NCBI GenBank assembly: GCA_964247055.1
Contig: OZ176055.1
Location: 8,742,001-8,806,000, forward strand
DNA: 64,000 nt
Reading direction: 5' to 3'
Origin: Paragordius varius
Lineage: Eukaryota; Nematomorpha
Shown here: positions 1 to 13,044 of the stretch, piece by piece
Numbering within the stretch: position 1 is the stretch's first letter
Layout of the letters: each line of letters starts with the position of its first letter
Program-made: the position numbers and the translations under genes
The notes under the pieces: generated by a model
The model's input: the letters and a program-made list of their open reading frames with translations, nothing else
Databases searched by the model: none
What the model was told of the DNA's origin: nothing

Positions 1-553
1 CCCAAAATGGATTAGACATTTATACTTTTTTGTTCCCTTTCAATATTTGTCCTTTTTATAATGATAAAAATAATAGTTGACATATGTCTGTCAATTTTCT
101 TAAGACTGCGTGCGTGGTGACAAAAAGTCTACCAAAGTTTGACAGTATCCAAATAGCTTATTTAAACATTTTTAGATGGGTGCTTGCGAGATATATCATG
201 CATACAAGAATAATGACATGGTCCAGACGCTAGCGATTTTTTTAAATTTCAAATCATTTATTTAAAACATATAAAAAATTTAGAATCAATTGTATATCAC
301 ATGTGTTAATGATGTTTACATATCAATAAACTAATCTATAATTGCAATATATAATAGTATTAATTAATATACATATAAATATGGGGGTGATTAGCAAAAT
401 TGCTGCTTATAAAATGCCGTTTTTAAGGTTTTAAACCCGATTCAGCTTTATACTTTTTTTGTCTCTCTTCATGCAACAATCTATAATAGAGCAAGAGGAA
501 AAGGGCATTTCTTCCAATTTTAACACGTAACTTTATTGATGAGAGCTAATTCA

Positions 554-559
554 TTTATT
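554..559 (-). promoter_or_regulatory. polyadenylation signal overlapping the BMP stop codon
   Basis: On the minus strand AATAAA begins inside the TAA stop of the BMP gene. A second AATAAA lies about 20 bases downstream (near 532-537). Either could direct 3' end formation. This is motif evidence only. Confidence 0.4.
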
Positions 560-2691
560 ATCTACAACCACATCCTACCGCAACCATGTCTTGATAATTT
601 TTAAGGACAACTTTTTCATATTCATCCAAATATAGCATAGAGATGGGACTCAACTCTGTAGCTACGCAACATACCGTAGGAGCTAAATTACGGTTAACCG
701 AATTGACGAGCGTTTGAATTATGGCATGATTAGTGGAATTGAGGTGGTCAGATAGGGGAAACGGGCAATCCCCTCCACAGAAAAAAGCATGGTACCCAGG
801 AGGGGCTACAATCCAGTCGTTCCATCCCACATCGCTGAAATCAACGTAAAGCGGGTGTCTCCTACAATTGGCTGGGCCATATTTTCGTCTGTGCTTACGC
901 ATAGTAGCAAATTCAGAACCTTCGAATGTTTTTATATTGCGTTTACTACGAGCATGTGTGTTGTGCCCTAGCTTATCATCATTATCGCTATTGGCTTGAG
1001 TATTAGGATCATGATGGAAAGTAAGTAAGAAGGGATCCTCAGACGTGTATATAACCGCGTGGCTGTTTGAAACTGTTTGATTTTGTGAAGTTAGCGAGTC
1101 ATGAGAATGATTAGATTGATAAAATTTTGAGTGATGTACATCAAAACATTTTACATGGGATGGAACAATGTCCAAAATGAAGCCTTTATTGTGATCTGGA
1201 TGCAAGGACCAATCCTCGATAGATTGAGTTACATCAAAAGATTCCCAAGCAAACGCATTGGTTAAATGCATGAGTTTAGAATCGACCAATTTGACATCTA
1301 TAAATTTTTTGGGTAGCAAGGGTTTGTTATTCAAGGTATTGTTTATGAATGTTTGAGCTTTTGGCCAATTTTCACGGCTTAACACTTGATAAAGGTCTAG
1401 GCGATAACTCATGAGCTGACTATCATTGAAACAAAACGGTGGTACAAATGTATTTTTGTGCCAAAACAAATTGTATAGATAAAATCGTATCTCAGCCGCC
1501 ACAAGGTTGGGTGGTAGCGTAGAGGTATTGTAATGTATGTAACGGCTGTAGGAGGAAAATTCGTTTTGCACTAGTTCTTTTGGATCAAACTCTACATCTA
1601 AACAGTTAAAGAAAATTTTACTATAAAATATTTTGGTTTTAGAATTCTACAATAATTTTAAAAGGTCGTTTTAAAATTAAATAATTTTAATGCCTTATAT
1701 TAAAACCAAAAAAAATATTCATAGAAGTAAACAGATATTTACCAGTTTCGTAAATGGTGTAAGCTTGGTTCGCACCATTTTCCGACAATTTATGTAATCG
1801 ATTTGGCATGGGAAGATTGTATATATTATCATATTGCTCAGATTGAATTAAATATTGAATCATGGGCGATAGGGTTGTTTGATTCTGTTCGCTGTTATCG
1901 AGTAGCAATTCTTCCATTTTCGCTGACTGAGCAATGGCTAAATTGTATTTGGCCAGCTGAATTCGATATAATCGAACAAGGTATTCGGGAATACGGATAT
2001 AATCACTTCGTATTCTAGGTTTCTTTCCTATACCCAGACGCTTTAAGAGCACGTTGGCCGCTTCAGTTATCTTTGGATCATTCTTAATTTTGGTAGATGG
2101 TATAGATAATTGTTGTTGTTGATGATGAGTAGTTATTGAAGTTTCATTCGTTTTTGGAATAATGTTCATTATGTTTATGAATTTGGATGGTAGGGGTCTC
2201 GATATTAAGGGCGGTTCTTCGTGAGCCGAAACGAGTGGCAAAAATATTGACCATATTTTTGTGGAACTCCAATGTAAGATGGAATCCAGTAGGTGATTAG
2301 AATTTTGTAATTGTTGGGCATAAGTATTTTGTGAGCTATTATTGACCTTATTAGGACTTTGGAGGGGTACCGTTACGCAAATTATAAATACCATTAGGAT
2401 GAGAAAGAAGATAATCTCTAACCCCTTATTGCGATGATTGGTAAGGTGTGGTGAATAATGTGTTTGAAAAACGGTGGTGGATAAATGATTTGAATAGTTT
2501 TCAAAAGATGAATTTGGAATTTTTTCGCGGTGGCCACGGTAAGTTTGGTGGTGGGCACTATTGTTTTTGAAAAAATGGTGGTTTATAATATTATTATTGC
2601 GTTTATTCTTATGAATGTTGTGGTTTATAGATCGGATTTGTGTAAAATATCGTTCCATAACACGCAACTGTTGATATTGATCTTCTCCCAT
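558..2691 (-). CDS. bmp2/4: BMP2/4 (Decapentaplegic-type) TGF-beta ligand, complete, two exons
   Basis: Secreted dimeric growth factor of the BMP pathway, which signals through type I/II receptor kinases and Smads in axial patterning. Exon 1 is 1743-2691 and exon 2 is 558-1597; the 145-bp intron starts GTAAAT and ends TTTAG. The join is phase 1 and gives 662 codons. Residues 1-90 are polar and rich in Asn and His, 91-110 form one hydrophobic segment ([20 protein letters not shown]), then comes a TGF-beta propeptide with the family motif [11 protein letters not shown] furin site RSKR ends at about residue 536. The mature domain of about 126 residues has all seven cysteines and ends [19 protein letters not shown]...GCGCR, nearly identical to BMP2/4. 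The start is uncertain because the hydrophobic segment lies far inside; no Met closer to it preserves it. AATAAA overlaps the stop codon. The family call is very secure. Confidence 0.97.
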
Positions 2692-5300
2692 GAATAGATG
2701 TATATGTATGAAGGGGAAAATTTTTTTGTAAAATTCGTTTCAGATTTTATTATTTTATTATTAATTTACACCAATCTTATTTGCTATTTGCAATTTTTTA
2801 CATTTGGGGTTAAACATCAGAATTTGGCCAATATTGGTTTTGAAATATACTGTAACAATTATCTATCTTTAGAGAGATACTAAAAACAAAAAATGATAAA
2901 ATTAGATAAGGATTGGAATGGATTTAGTATATATATATTTATTGTGAAGCAAATCAAAAACTAAAATATGTGGCTTAAACAATGAATATTAGAGAATTAA
3001 ATTTTTTTAAAACACATTCACAAAGGTAGATATATGTAATTTAATATGTATATTGAATTACAGGTGCACTTATTTTAATATATATACCTTTTCCTAAAAC
3101 GCACACAAAAATAGGAAATGGAGACTTTATGGGGACAATAGGGGAAATAAAGTGTTGTTGATTTTTTATTTTGATTTATGAAATAAAAAATATATTTTTA
3201 TGTTAGAAATTAATAAATTTTTGATTTCACAGTACAGCATTAAAAAATTTATATTTTTTCAGGATTAGCTCATAACATTAAGGTAAATGTATAAATATAT
3301 ATATTTTAGTTAAGGTATTTACTCATTTAGTATTTACTTAAACAAATTAAAGATGGATATTATAATTGTGTTTATCTTAACATAAAAATTTATAATATAA
3401 AAAAACTTTGTTGAAAAAAATTATGCGTAGACACACTGTCGCCTACGAAACAGGTATTATAGTTTATATACTTTATTTTATATATTAAAATGTATACCTG
3501 ACAAAAAACTGATAAGTTGAATACTACAGGTAGAAATAAAAAATTTCTCTTTAGGTTTCGTAATACAATAATGATGATGTAAATCGCAGTTGAATGTAGT
3601 TTCCAATGAGGATTATAATATTAAGAATGTGAGAAGAAAATTGCAAAATCAAGGGAATATGCATTATAAATATTTTTTATTCATCATTTAGAATTTAGAA
3701 TTCAGAGATTTTTTATGGACACCAAGAATCCAGGATATATAGAGATGAAAATTTTTTCAGAATTGTAAGTAAATTTATAAAATTTCGTAATGCTATAAAC
3801 ATTGATGATACTTTTTTTCTGTAATGGGCGGGCATGCATGTGTGTTATTTGTGTATATTTAAAATCTGTGTACATAAAAAAATATTATAGATAATTTTTA
3901 TACGTATTTCTAGTATATACCACCAAACAGGGTATTTGAAAAAAAGAGGATTTATAAAATTCCACCTAATTTACATAAATATACTCTATATTACAATTTG
4001 TTTACATTGTTTAATTATCCATATACATTGTAAAATTAGCTATAGCCATATAGCCAATACTAAAAGAATCAATTTGTTTAGTATATGTATATGTATACAT
4101 TTATTGAATTTTATTTTTTTATCTCTGATAACATATGTCTTCGAAACATCAGATTGAGGAAAAAAAGAACAGTAAAAAATGAAATGTTTAATTTAGTATA
4201 TTTTTATGCAAATACATGGTTGATTTTTGATGATATATATAATATATAATCGGTACAGTGCTGTAGACTCAGTATCTACAAAAAATCATGTATAAATTTA
4301 AGCGTTGAGATTGAACAGACTTGGTGTCGCTAAATCTAAAAACTTATATTATTCATCAATTCTGTTTTACATCAAAATCTTTTTTTGGGTCGTAGGCACG
4401 TTTTAATTTTTTTTGCCTTAAAAAAATATAATATTCTCTAACGTAACATTGTTCCTTTTTCCCAAAAGACTAATCATTCTTCCCTAAATCTATTATAGTT
4501 ACAAACATATAAATAATATATAACTTTATACATTATTTGATTAAATGCTATGCAATAAATTTGTCATTTCGGACTTTTAAATGAATATTTTTTACAGAGA
4601 GGGCCATATTATATATGTCGCACATACAATATGTAACATCATGAATAAATATAAACACAAAACAAAACATCTTTTTATATTTTTACTTGAGTTTTTCTCA
4701 ACAGACTTGGTGTCTCCAGATGGGTTCTTTAACAAATACATATTAATAAGTAACCTTACATGAGAAATGTATTATATATACATGTATACAGATTTTAAAA
4801 GTTGAAACAAAAAAAACAACCAGTAATAAAAAAAACTGTTCTCAGGGGACATGAGAGAATAAGAAATTTTAATACTTTCATCGTACATATATTTTTGGTG
4901 TATTTTATGTTTTAAATCAGAAAAAAGATCAAATTTCAATTGTACATACCTGTAGATGTATTTTGTGAGTATAGATAGAGTATTCTTAGTTAACTTAGAT
5001 GCAAAAATATGATATCCATTTGAATCATAATTGCTCTGTTTTTGACATAAAAAATAAGTAAAAGATTTTAATAACAATTTGGAATATAATCCATGTGGGG
5101 TTTGGTAAGTTCTTTACCAATTTAATTATATAAAACTTCTAACCCAGAGCATAAGATGAGTCCACGCAGTTAATTTTTTTGATTAATCAAAAAAATGTCC
5201 GTTATGATTACATTAACATATGGAAACCACCAATGTAATAATTTACCTATCAACAGAATTAGCTCTTTATTACTGTTTAAATTGAGAGGCCAAAAATATA
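2692..5300. other. gene-free A/T-rich flank upstream of the BMP gene
   Basis: This contains the presumed BMP promoter and long A/T-rich DNA. I see no exon-like island, tRNA or recognisable transposon. A 15-base string, aacagacttggtgtc, occurs twice (near 4316 and 4702), so a weak dispersed repeat may be present. Confidence 0.5.
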
Positions 5301-5339
5301 CACTATAAATTGTCGAAACGAATTTTCAGAAGACCTACG

Positions 5340-5950
5340 AGACCATAAACATCAAATAAGAGTTATGACTATTTAAATTAATAATGGTTTTAGAATGCAT
5401 AAAAAACAAAAAGTTTCGTTGAGCGCTTTCCTTACATTCACTGCTGGGTAGAGCCCGACTAACTGTCTATAGACCATATAAAAAAATATGGCCCAAATTT
5501 TCGATTTAGTTATGAAATCATATATTATTAATCATGGCATAAACCGTTTCTCGTTTAGAGTTTAAATTTAAGCCTAGCGCCTAATAATAGGCCGCTGTAT
5601 AGACCTCCAACTCCCTGTTAAATACGCCAAAATGGAAAAATAACGTGGATGTTATGAGACTGTATAAACAATAATGGTCGAATAAAACGTTTTTGTAAAT
5701 TAAACCCTAGATAGTGCCACGTCCTTTGTTCAATACGCGCCATCAAATAAAAAAGGTGTCTTAGTAGCATTTTTCAGATCAGACCATGTAATAATGATAT
5801 CTCTTATTTGCCATTTGGAAGCAAAAATTTTAGTCATGCTTTTTTACATTAGGACGTGGTTAGGGCCGCACCCTAGGTTAAATATGCCTTCAAATCGATT
5901 CGTGTTTATTGCAGAATAATATATTATCTATTTGTTGTTGATGTTTTCGT
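5340..5950. repeat. degenerate tandem repeat, about 4 units of roughly 120-145 bp
   Basis: Aligned by eye, the strings attaataatggtttta, tattattaatcatggcata, aacaataatggtcga and gtaataatgatatc recur at about 5380, 5526, 5668 and 5788, with companion blocks such as gttaaatacgcc, gttcaatacgcgcc and gttaaatatgcc between them. The units are strongly diverged. They may be a relative of the tandem-unit repeats at 13045 and 42661, but no strong identity was seen. Confidence 0.4.
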
Positions 5951-5999
5951 CTGCACCGTGTAAGTCACATCAAATAAAAAATAATTGGTCATTATCACA

Positions 6000-7125
6000 T
6001 TACATGGTAACTCGTGAGCATGAAAGACAACCTGTCTCGCCATAGAACTCTATCTATGGCGTCTTATGCTCTTTTATATTCAGCTAGTTCTCTTTTTAAT
6101 GTGTCTATTCATCTCGTTTTAGGCCGGCCACGCCAGCGTTTTCCTTCACTATATGACTCTATTGTTTTTGCAATTAATTAAAATCTCTCATTTCAATGTG
6201 CCCAAACCAACGTATAGCCTATTTTTTGACATTTTTCACTATTGGTTTAACATCTCTGCTCCCACGAATAATTCTATTCTTAAAGTTGTCCTTTCTTGTT
6301 ACTCTGCATATCATTCCAATTTTCATTTCCGTGACATTAAAATTTCTTCGGATTTTTTGACGCCTCCTGTCTGTGAATTATACATCATTGTGGGTTGAAC
6401 AACTGAACTGTATATCTTTCCTTTCGCTCTAACATCGATATTTCGATCACATAACACGCCTAAAATTTTCTTTCAATTTACCCAACTGCTCTTTGTTCTT
6501 ATCGTCGGTCAACTATCCATCTGAACTTAACATTGCCCCCAAATATTTGCACCTTTCTTTACCCTTCAGAACCACACCATCATCAACCTTCATTTCATGT
6601 TGTGGACCCCAAAGGTAATAAATTCAGTGTTTGCTTTGTTTACTTTCGACTGTACTGATTCACTATAATAACCCATCTCTTTACAGTTCGCTTTAACTCA
6701 GCCAATGAATCAGACAAGATGATTATGTCATCTGCATGCACAAAGTACCAACCTAACCTTACATTAACAACCTTGGTAACCTCGTTCATACAAATTATTT
6801 ACAATAAGGGGCTGGGTGATGAGCTTTGGACGACTCCATGCTTTATTGAAAAGGGCTCTGATAATCCTGGAGGTGTGGGATTCGTACATTATTTGTAGCA
6901 ACTTAATATAACTTTCTCCCACATTTTTACGACCCGAGACTCCACCAAATACTTTCTCTAGGAATCCTGTCGAACGTCTTCTCTATGTCAATTAAAACCC
7001 CGCGTAAATCTTCCTTCTTTTCAATGTGTTTTTCAATCAACCTCCTAACCGCATCTATAGGGTCTATTGTTGACTTTCCTGGCATGAAACCAAATTGATT
7101 TCCTTCTATAGACATCATTTTCCTG
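6000..7125 (-). mobile_element. 5'-truncated LINE remnant (reverse transcriptase to C-terminus)
   Basis: Translated on the minus strand, 6927-7118 reads QFGFMPGKSTIDPIDAVRRL followed by LRGVLIDIEKTFDRIPRE, the classic non-LTR RT block (FGF.PG.ST, then the F/Y-DR-P-RE motif). Further left come the catalytic block FVHADDIIILSDSLAELK (near 6750) and, near 6060-6150, a tail containing RGRP, the usual C-terminal signature of these LINEs. Frameshifts and stops are frequent, the 5' half is absent, and the copy is clearly dead. It belongs to the group whose RT ends in a GRP..RW tail (RTE/CR1-like); the clade is uncertain. Confidence 0.8.
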
Positions 7126-8188
7126 ATTCGTTAATTATTTTTTAAAAACAATTTCATGGTGTTTTTATCCCTCTATAATTCCTACAATTAATCAAAGTAA
7201 AATTGTCTGTGAATTGCATGTTCCGCTATGTCAATTAGATCCTATTATTAAACATATTTTTTATTATAAGATTAGTTTCAAACTACATATCTGCCATAAC
7301 GAAAGATTATAAAGTTTCGGGATATTACCTTTGAAATCTCAAGATAGTGGGCGATTTGCCTTAACCACCCAACAACCAAGCCTTAAAATATTTCCAAACT
7401 TATAAGATTGTTTAATAAAAATTCGTATAATTTTGTGTATAAAACCCTCATTTTTATAAATGCTTTATTTGGCGCCTTTTCTGTTTTTGGCAAATTAATA
7501 TTAAATAGCTAGTTCTTTAGCTATAGATGTTTAAATTCAGATATTTTGATTTGACTATCTTTAAATGGTTTTATTATTTTACAAAATAATACTTATATTA
7601 TTTATAACAATGGTAATTTATAGGTTTTAGGTTTGACTTTAAAAAATATATTTGATTGTTAAGTGTTACATTATTTATAGTTAATATATTTTTCACGACA
7701 CTCTGATCGTTTCTGGCTTATATTAATAAATGTTTTTTGATCACCAAAGAGATAATCCGCTTATCCCCTCGAAAATAACTAAAACCGAATGTATCTACTG
7801 AGATCTTATTTATGACACATCAAAAAACAACGCGCTTAACTTGTAAAAGATATGGTCAATTAGGTATAATTTATATTACTCTCGTAAAAATAATTTATCA
7901 CTCTTAAAGTTAAATAGCAATCAGAATGAATTATATAACTATTTAAAACACTGCAAAATCGGGGCGTAAAAAAAATATCCTGATGGTAATATATACATAC
8001 TAATATGTTCATGGTTCTTTTAGTTTTAAGCTTAACAGTGATATATGAAAGATATTTGTCTTATTGTTGTAATTGCTTGATATTATAAAATCTCCAAATT
8101 ATTTGCAATTAATGAAATTTTTTTATCATTAAAATATATAATTTGTTATATTTATTTAGAGGGGAATACAATATTTTCATGTAATTTC
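7126..8188. other. A/T-rich spacer with no recognised feature
   Basis: There is no exon-like island, RNA gene or transposon terminus that I can support between the LINE fragment and the palindromic element. Confidence 0.5.
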
Positions 8189-8831
8189 TAGATGTGGGCT
8201 TCAAAGGAGTTTTTTTTGCCCTCTAAAGTGTAGTCTTAAAATAAACGAAAAAATGCCGAGACTTCGTGATGAAATTTTTACAATAATTTTGAAAAATTAC
8301 ATATTTTGTTTTAAAAACTAATAGTAAAATTTTGTTAATGTTTACTTCATACTATTTTGAGTCATGATGGAAACGGTTAAATGCTTTAAGATATTATAAA
8401 AACATTTTTCTACATAATTCGATGATGGTGAACCTCAGAATTTTAATGAATATTCGTTCATCCACAAATTTATGTTAAATATATATATTGTGTTTTATAT
8501 AAAAATACACCAAAATTTGAAAGTAAACGAACTTTTAAATTAAAATTCCGAGGCGATAGAAATTTTCAGCATTATAAAATTATATAAAAAAAACTGTTTT
8601 AATAATATCTAAAAGTATACCGCTTCCATCTTGCCTCAAAATAGTATGAAGAACGCTTCAAGAAAATTATGCTATAAATTATTAAGCAAAATATCCATTT
8701 TTTCAATAAAAACTTTTTTTTAAAATTTAGCATATGTTTAAACACGCGCGATTTCGGTTTTTTGTTCATTTTAAGATTCTTTAATTTGAGGAGGGAAAAT
8801 AAAAAAATGAAACTTTCGAAGCCTACATCTA
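8189..8831. mobile_element. long palindromic (foldback/MITE-like) element
   Basis: The left end tagatgtgggcttcaaag is the inverse of the right end ctttcgaagcctacatcta, apart from about two mismatches. The symmetry continues inward: cttcatactattttgagtc (near 8346) is mirrored by caaaatagtatgaag (near 8638). The element is therefore an almost full-length inverted repeat of about 640 bp with no ORF. A related copy lies near 24937-25509. The class (foldback, Mutator-like or hAT-derived) is unknown, and no target duplication was identified. Confidence 0.65.
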
Positions 8832-9890
8832 AAAATTAAGCTGAAGTGGCTTGTGTATATTTCGCAAATATGTTGTGACTATCATGCATACATTTACGAT
8901 AATATCAAGCTGTCCTGCAGAAATTACTATCTGATATATATCAAAAACTATTTAACATTTTTGAATTCTGTTACGAAGATGTAAAATTAAGTAAAGTAAA
9001 TAAATAATTTATTTATTTTAATAAATTTGGGTGGACATTTTGTCACAAATTTGTGTTTTCCAAACCCCTTTAAACACATATAATTTACAACTTTGGGGTG
9101 GTGGGAAGGGGGGGAGATTACATTTTAGAGTAGTTTTGTACCCATAAAATATCATTTTGACAGTTGATTTTATTAAATTAAAATCGGTGAATAAATTTCT
9201 TTATCAAATTATTTTACCGTGGTAAACATGATAGTGTAAGTTGGAGCCTGCGAAGCTGCTATTTCAAAAAAGGGCAAATTGTGATCTATATACGTGGATT
9301 ATTTTGAAACATTATTAAATAGTTATGATGCCATAGGATTTAAACGGTGCATAGAATTTAAACTGTGCATCCATACTAATATATTGTTTACTGGTTACGC
9401 ATGAAATCATGTGATTAAAAGCGACAAGACATTCAAATTCGATAATTATCATCAAAGGAGAGTAACATTATTTTACATTATTATATACTATATATGTTTC
9501 TTTTTTGTAATTATTATTTTTTTTTTGTTTTGTAAAGTTTTTTTATTTGTATGCTTACTATGTAATTTGAGTAATATAATTCATAATTCATTAAAAATCA
9601 TTGTTATACATATTATCTTTTTTTCTAGTTCTAGGTGCCTTTTTATTTTATTTTTACTAGCGTAGCCATAATTTCCCTAATTTTTTTTTATGATTGCTAT
9701 ATAAAGTGAAATTATTCATAATTTATCAAAATTGACATTATTTATAAAGGTTAATTTTTAAGTAGAATTTATTTTATTATCCTAGATATTTAATCTTTTT
9801 TGTGTAAAGAGGGTAAGTGAGAGAAAACATGGCAAACCACCCTCGTTTTATTAATGCCAAAAAATAGTTACAATATATGCAATTGACGCA
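8832..9890. other. A/T-rich spacer with no recognised feature
   Basis: Homopolymeric and T-rich stretches only. A long plus-strand reading frame near 9411-9665 is low-complexity Phe/Ile/Leu sequence and looks like chance. Confidence 0.45.
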
Positions 9891-9894
9891 CCCT

Positions 9895-12800
9895 TTCAAA
9901 GGTGCTGGAACGTACGTTCATTAACAGAAACCAAACAGGTTATAATTGAAAGGGAAATGGAAAGATTAAAATATACTGGGTCTAACGGAAACTAAGCAAA
10001 AAGGTAGCGCGAAATCACAAAACGAAAATACATTATTAAGATCGAGGAGAGATGACCGGAAATCAGAAGGCGTTGCAGTATTAATAAAAAACAAATTAAA
10101 TAAAAGTCTCATTAGTTATATACACTCAGAATCATGAGTAATAGGATGAATGCTAAGCCACTTAAATTTACATACATAGTCTATGCTCCTACGTCAAACG
10201 CTCCCAAAGAAGACATAGAGGATTTTTATGCAAAGTTGCAAATAGTTTTGGATGAAACGAAGAAAGGAGATATGATTATCATAGGAGGTGATTGGAACAG
10301 CAAAGTTGGTAGAGGTAGAGAAGATCAAATAGTCGGCCCATATGGATTGGGAGAACGAAACGAGGCTGAGGAAGCTCTGATCAATTTTTGCCAAGAAAAT
10401 GAGATGATGATAACCAACACATGGTTTCCACAACACAATAGGAGGTTATAGAACATGGACCTCTCCATGTGGTAAATATAAGAACCAAATCGATTACATA
10501 ATATGTCCACAAAAATGGAAAAGCTCTATACTCAATACCAAAACAAGCAAAAGCAGCGATTGCTCTAGCGATCATGAGCTTGTAACCAAAATCAAACCTA
10601 ATTAAAAATAAGGTTAAACAGACATACAGATATGACACTCGGAACATTCAAAATAGTTTTAAAACAAAGACAAAAGATTGATTAGAAAGATTGGAAAACG
10701 AATGTAACTCAGAACAATTATGGGGAATTAATGAAGTGGCAAAAGAAAAAGTGCAGAGGGTAAAGAGGAAAGATAATAACTGGATATCAGAAAATAGTTT
10801 AGAGTTAGCAGAAGGAGAAAAAAATTAAGAGGTGATAATAAAATGGTTAAATTATATATCAAAGAATTTCAACGAATAACAAGGAAGGATTATGAAGATT
10901 TTCTAAATAAACAATGTCTGGAAGTGGAATTAAATAACAAAAAAAGGATTAATGCAACCAATGTTCCAGAAATTGAAGCAAATGACTCACAAAACTTATA
11001 TATCATCCAAAAAATTTAAAAAAGAGAATGGCACCATATTGTGCAAACAAACAGAAGTACGAGAAAGATGGAAGGAATACACAGTGGCGTACCGAGCATT
11101 TGCGGCGCCCGGGGCATAAAACTTTTATGGCGCCCCTCTCCACCCCCCCCCCCTTTTTTTTTACAGGCCAATAAAACAAATTAGTAAAAAAAGATACAAA
11201 CGTTGTAACCTAAACACCATAGATAAGACAACACAGTCATATAAATTTTAAATTTTTTAAATATATATTTTTATGATACTAAATTTATTCAATGGTACTA
11301 ATTAGGTGAATAATAGAGTATATATTATATTATAGGGATTATTACCTAAATTGCTGAAAAATCTCATTTGAAAGTTCTTATTATTTTTGCATAATTAAAA
11401 TTTAATTATAAAAAATCATTTAGGCGCCCCTAATTAACTGCGCGTGGGGCATGATGCACCCCCTTGCCCCCCCCTCGGTACGCCCCTGGGAATACACCCA
11501 AAAACTCTATCAGGCTCCTCAAGCAAAAGTGTTGCAATTAAAAGAGGAAAAACGTGATCCAGATATACTAAGAGAGGAAGTTTAATCCTTAAAACAAATT
11601 CCTAACAAAGCGATGGGATTAGACAATATCCCAATAGAGTTCATAAAAGCTCTTCCTGTAAAAACGTTACACAAGTTATGTCAAAAGGTGTGGGAAACAT
11701 GTGAGTGGCCAAACGACTGAATATCATCTGTATATCTCCCAATATAAAAAAAGGAAATAAACTTCAGTGCGAAAACTACCGAAATATAGCTATTATTAGC
11801 CACGCTAGTAAGGTCGTGCTAAACATAATACAAAACAGGATGCACAGTATCATACAGTCAGAAATACCAGAAAAAAGCGGGATTTAGGAAGGGAAAAGGC
11901 ACAAGAGACCATATCTCAAACATGAGAAGGATAATGGAAACATCTAGAGAGTTTCAGAAAGAATACATGTGTTTTATTGATTACAAACAAGCCTTCGATT
12001 CGATTAACAATGACTCCTTGTGGGAAATATGAGAGTTAGTAGGTATATCGTCCCACTTAATAAGATTGATTAGCTCTCTCTATGTAAAACAAAGAGCGAT
12101 TATTAGAACATCAGCGGGGGACACAGACGAAATACCTATCTTGAAAGGTATCAGACAGGGGTGTTGCTTATCCCCTTATCTGTTCAATATGTGCACAGAA
12201 ATGATAATGTTGAAGTTAGATGGTAAAAATATTGGAGTAAGAATAGGAGGGAAAACAATTAATAATTTAAGGTTTGCAGACGATACCACTCTTATACCTG
12301 AAGGTGTAAATGATTTGAAGGAATTGATCGAAGAGATTCGAAAAGAAAGTTTGAGTTATGGTCTTATGCTTAACCCTAACAAAACCAAAATATTATGTAC
12401 TGGAGAAAAATTTACAATTATTATAGAAGGAGTAGAAATAGTAATAGTTAAACAGTTAACGTTTTTGGGCGCAATAATTTCAGAGGATGGGTCCTTAACT
12501 CCTGACATCAGAAAGAGAATAGAATTGGGTAGAGAATCGATGACCAAATTAATAAAGATTTGGAACAAAAGCGGAGGAGTTGAAACCAAAAATAAGATTA
12601 CTTCACTGTTTCGTTCTCCCGGTCACCACATATGGATGTGAGAGCTGGACTCTCAGAAAAAGGGACAAAGAAAGGCTCATGGCTTTCGAAAGGAGCTGCT
12701 GGCGTAGGATGCTAGGATACACCTGGAAGGATAAAATTAAGAATGGAAATCTAACTACAGAAATAAAGCCTAAAACAAACATCCTGGAAATAATTCTAAA

Positions 12801-13031
12801 AAGAAAGTTAACATATTTTGGTAATGTCATGCGATTGAATTCTCTAGAGAAAGATACAATGTTTGGGAAGGTAGAAGACAAAGGAAACGAGGCCGACCAC
12901 CGATGAGGTGGTTGGATATGATAAAAGAGGAGGCTAAAATGACAAACGATCTCAATCTAGCGGTAAAAGATAGAAGAAAATGGAAAGAAATAGTTAAGAT
13001 TATGTCCAAAAAGTCGTTTACGACTTAGGAA
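9895..13031 (+). mobile_element. non-LTR retrotransposon (RTE/BovB-like LINE), near full-length but dead
   Basis: In order: WNVRSL-type start of an endonuclease/exonuclease/phosphatase domain near 9900; YAPTSNAPKEDIEDFYAKLQ at 10183; GDWNSKVG near 10290; FCQENEMMITNTWFPQHNRR near 10390; NQIDYI near 10485; a degraded connector; an RT domain with DYKQAFDSINNDSLWE near 11985, GIRQGCCLSPYLFNMC near 12150 and RFADDTTLIPEG near 12270; then YGCESWTLRKRDKERL and a GRPPMRWLDM tail near 12890. This resembles the BovB-type ORF known in mammals as craniofacial development protein 2-like, so RTE is likely. The frame shifts several times and there are stops. A 407-bp hAT MITE splits it at 11082-11488. The 3' boundary, near aaccaaccaacg at 13035, is approximate. 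Confidence 0.88.
11082..11488. mobile_element. hAT-type MITE nested in the LINE, with 8-bp target duplication
   Basis: The element starts CAGTGGCGTACCGAG and ends CTCGGTACGCCCCTG, terminal inverted repeats matching at 14 of 15 positions. It is flanked by a perfect 8-bp direct repeat ggaataca (11074-11081 and 11489-11496), the length made by hAT transposases. The ends are G/C-rich, with C-runs, around an A/T-rich middle of about 300 bp lacking any ORF. It inserted into the LINE and so is younger than it. Confidence 0.93.
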
Positions 13032-13044
13032 TAACCAACCAACG

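Noticed and set aside
789-971. Plus-strand ORF over the BMP mature domain
   Set aside because: A shadow of the conserved BMP coding strand; no motif of its own.
9411-9665. 84-codon ORF rich in Phe, Ile and Leu
   Set aside because: Low-complexity T-rich sequence; no splice or family support.
10194-10647. Several minus-strand ORFs
   Set aside because: They overlap the LINE endonuclease on the opposite strand and show no protein features.
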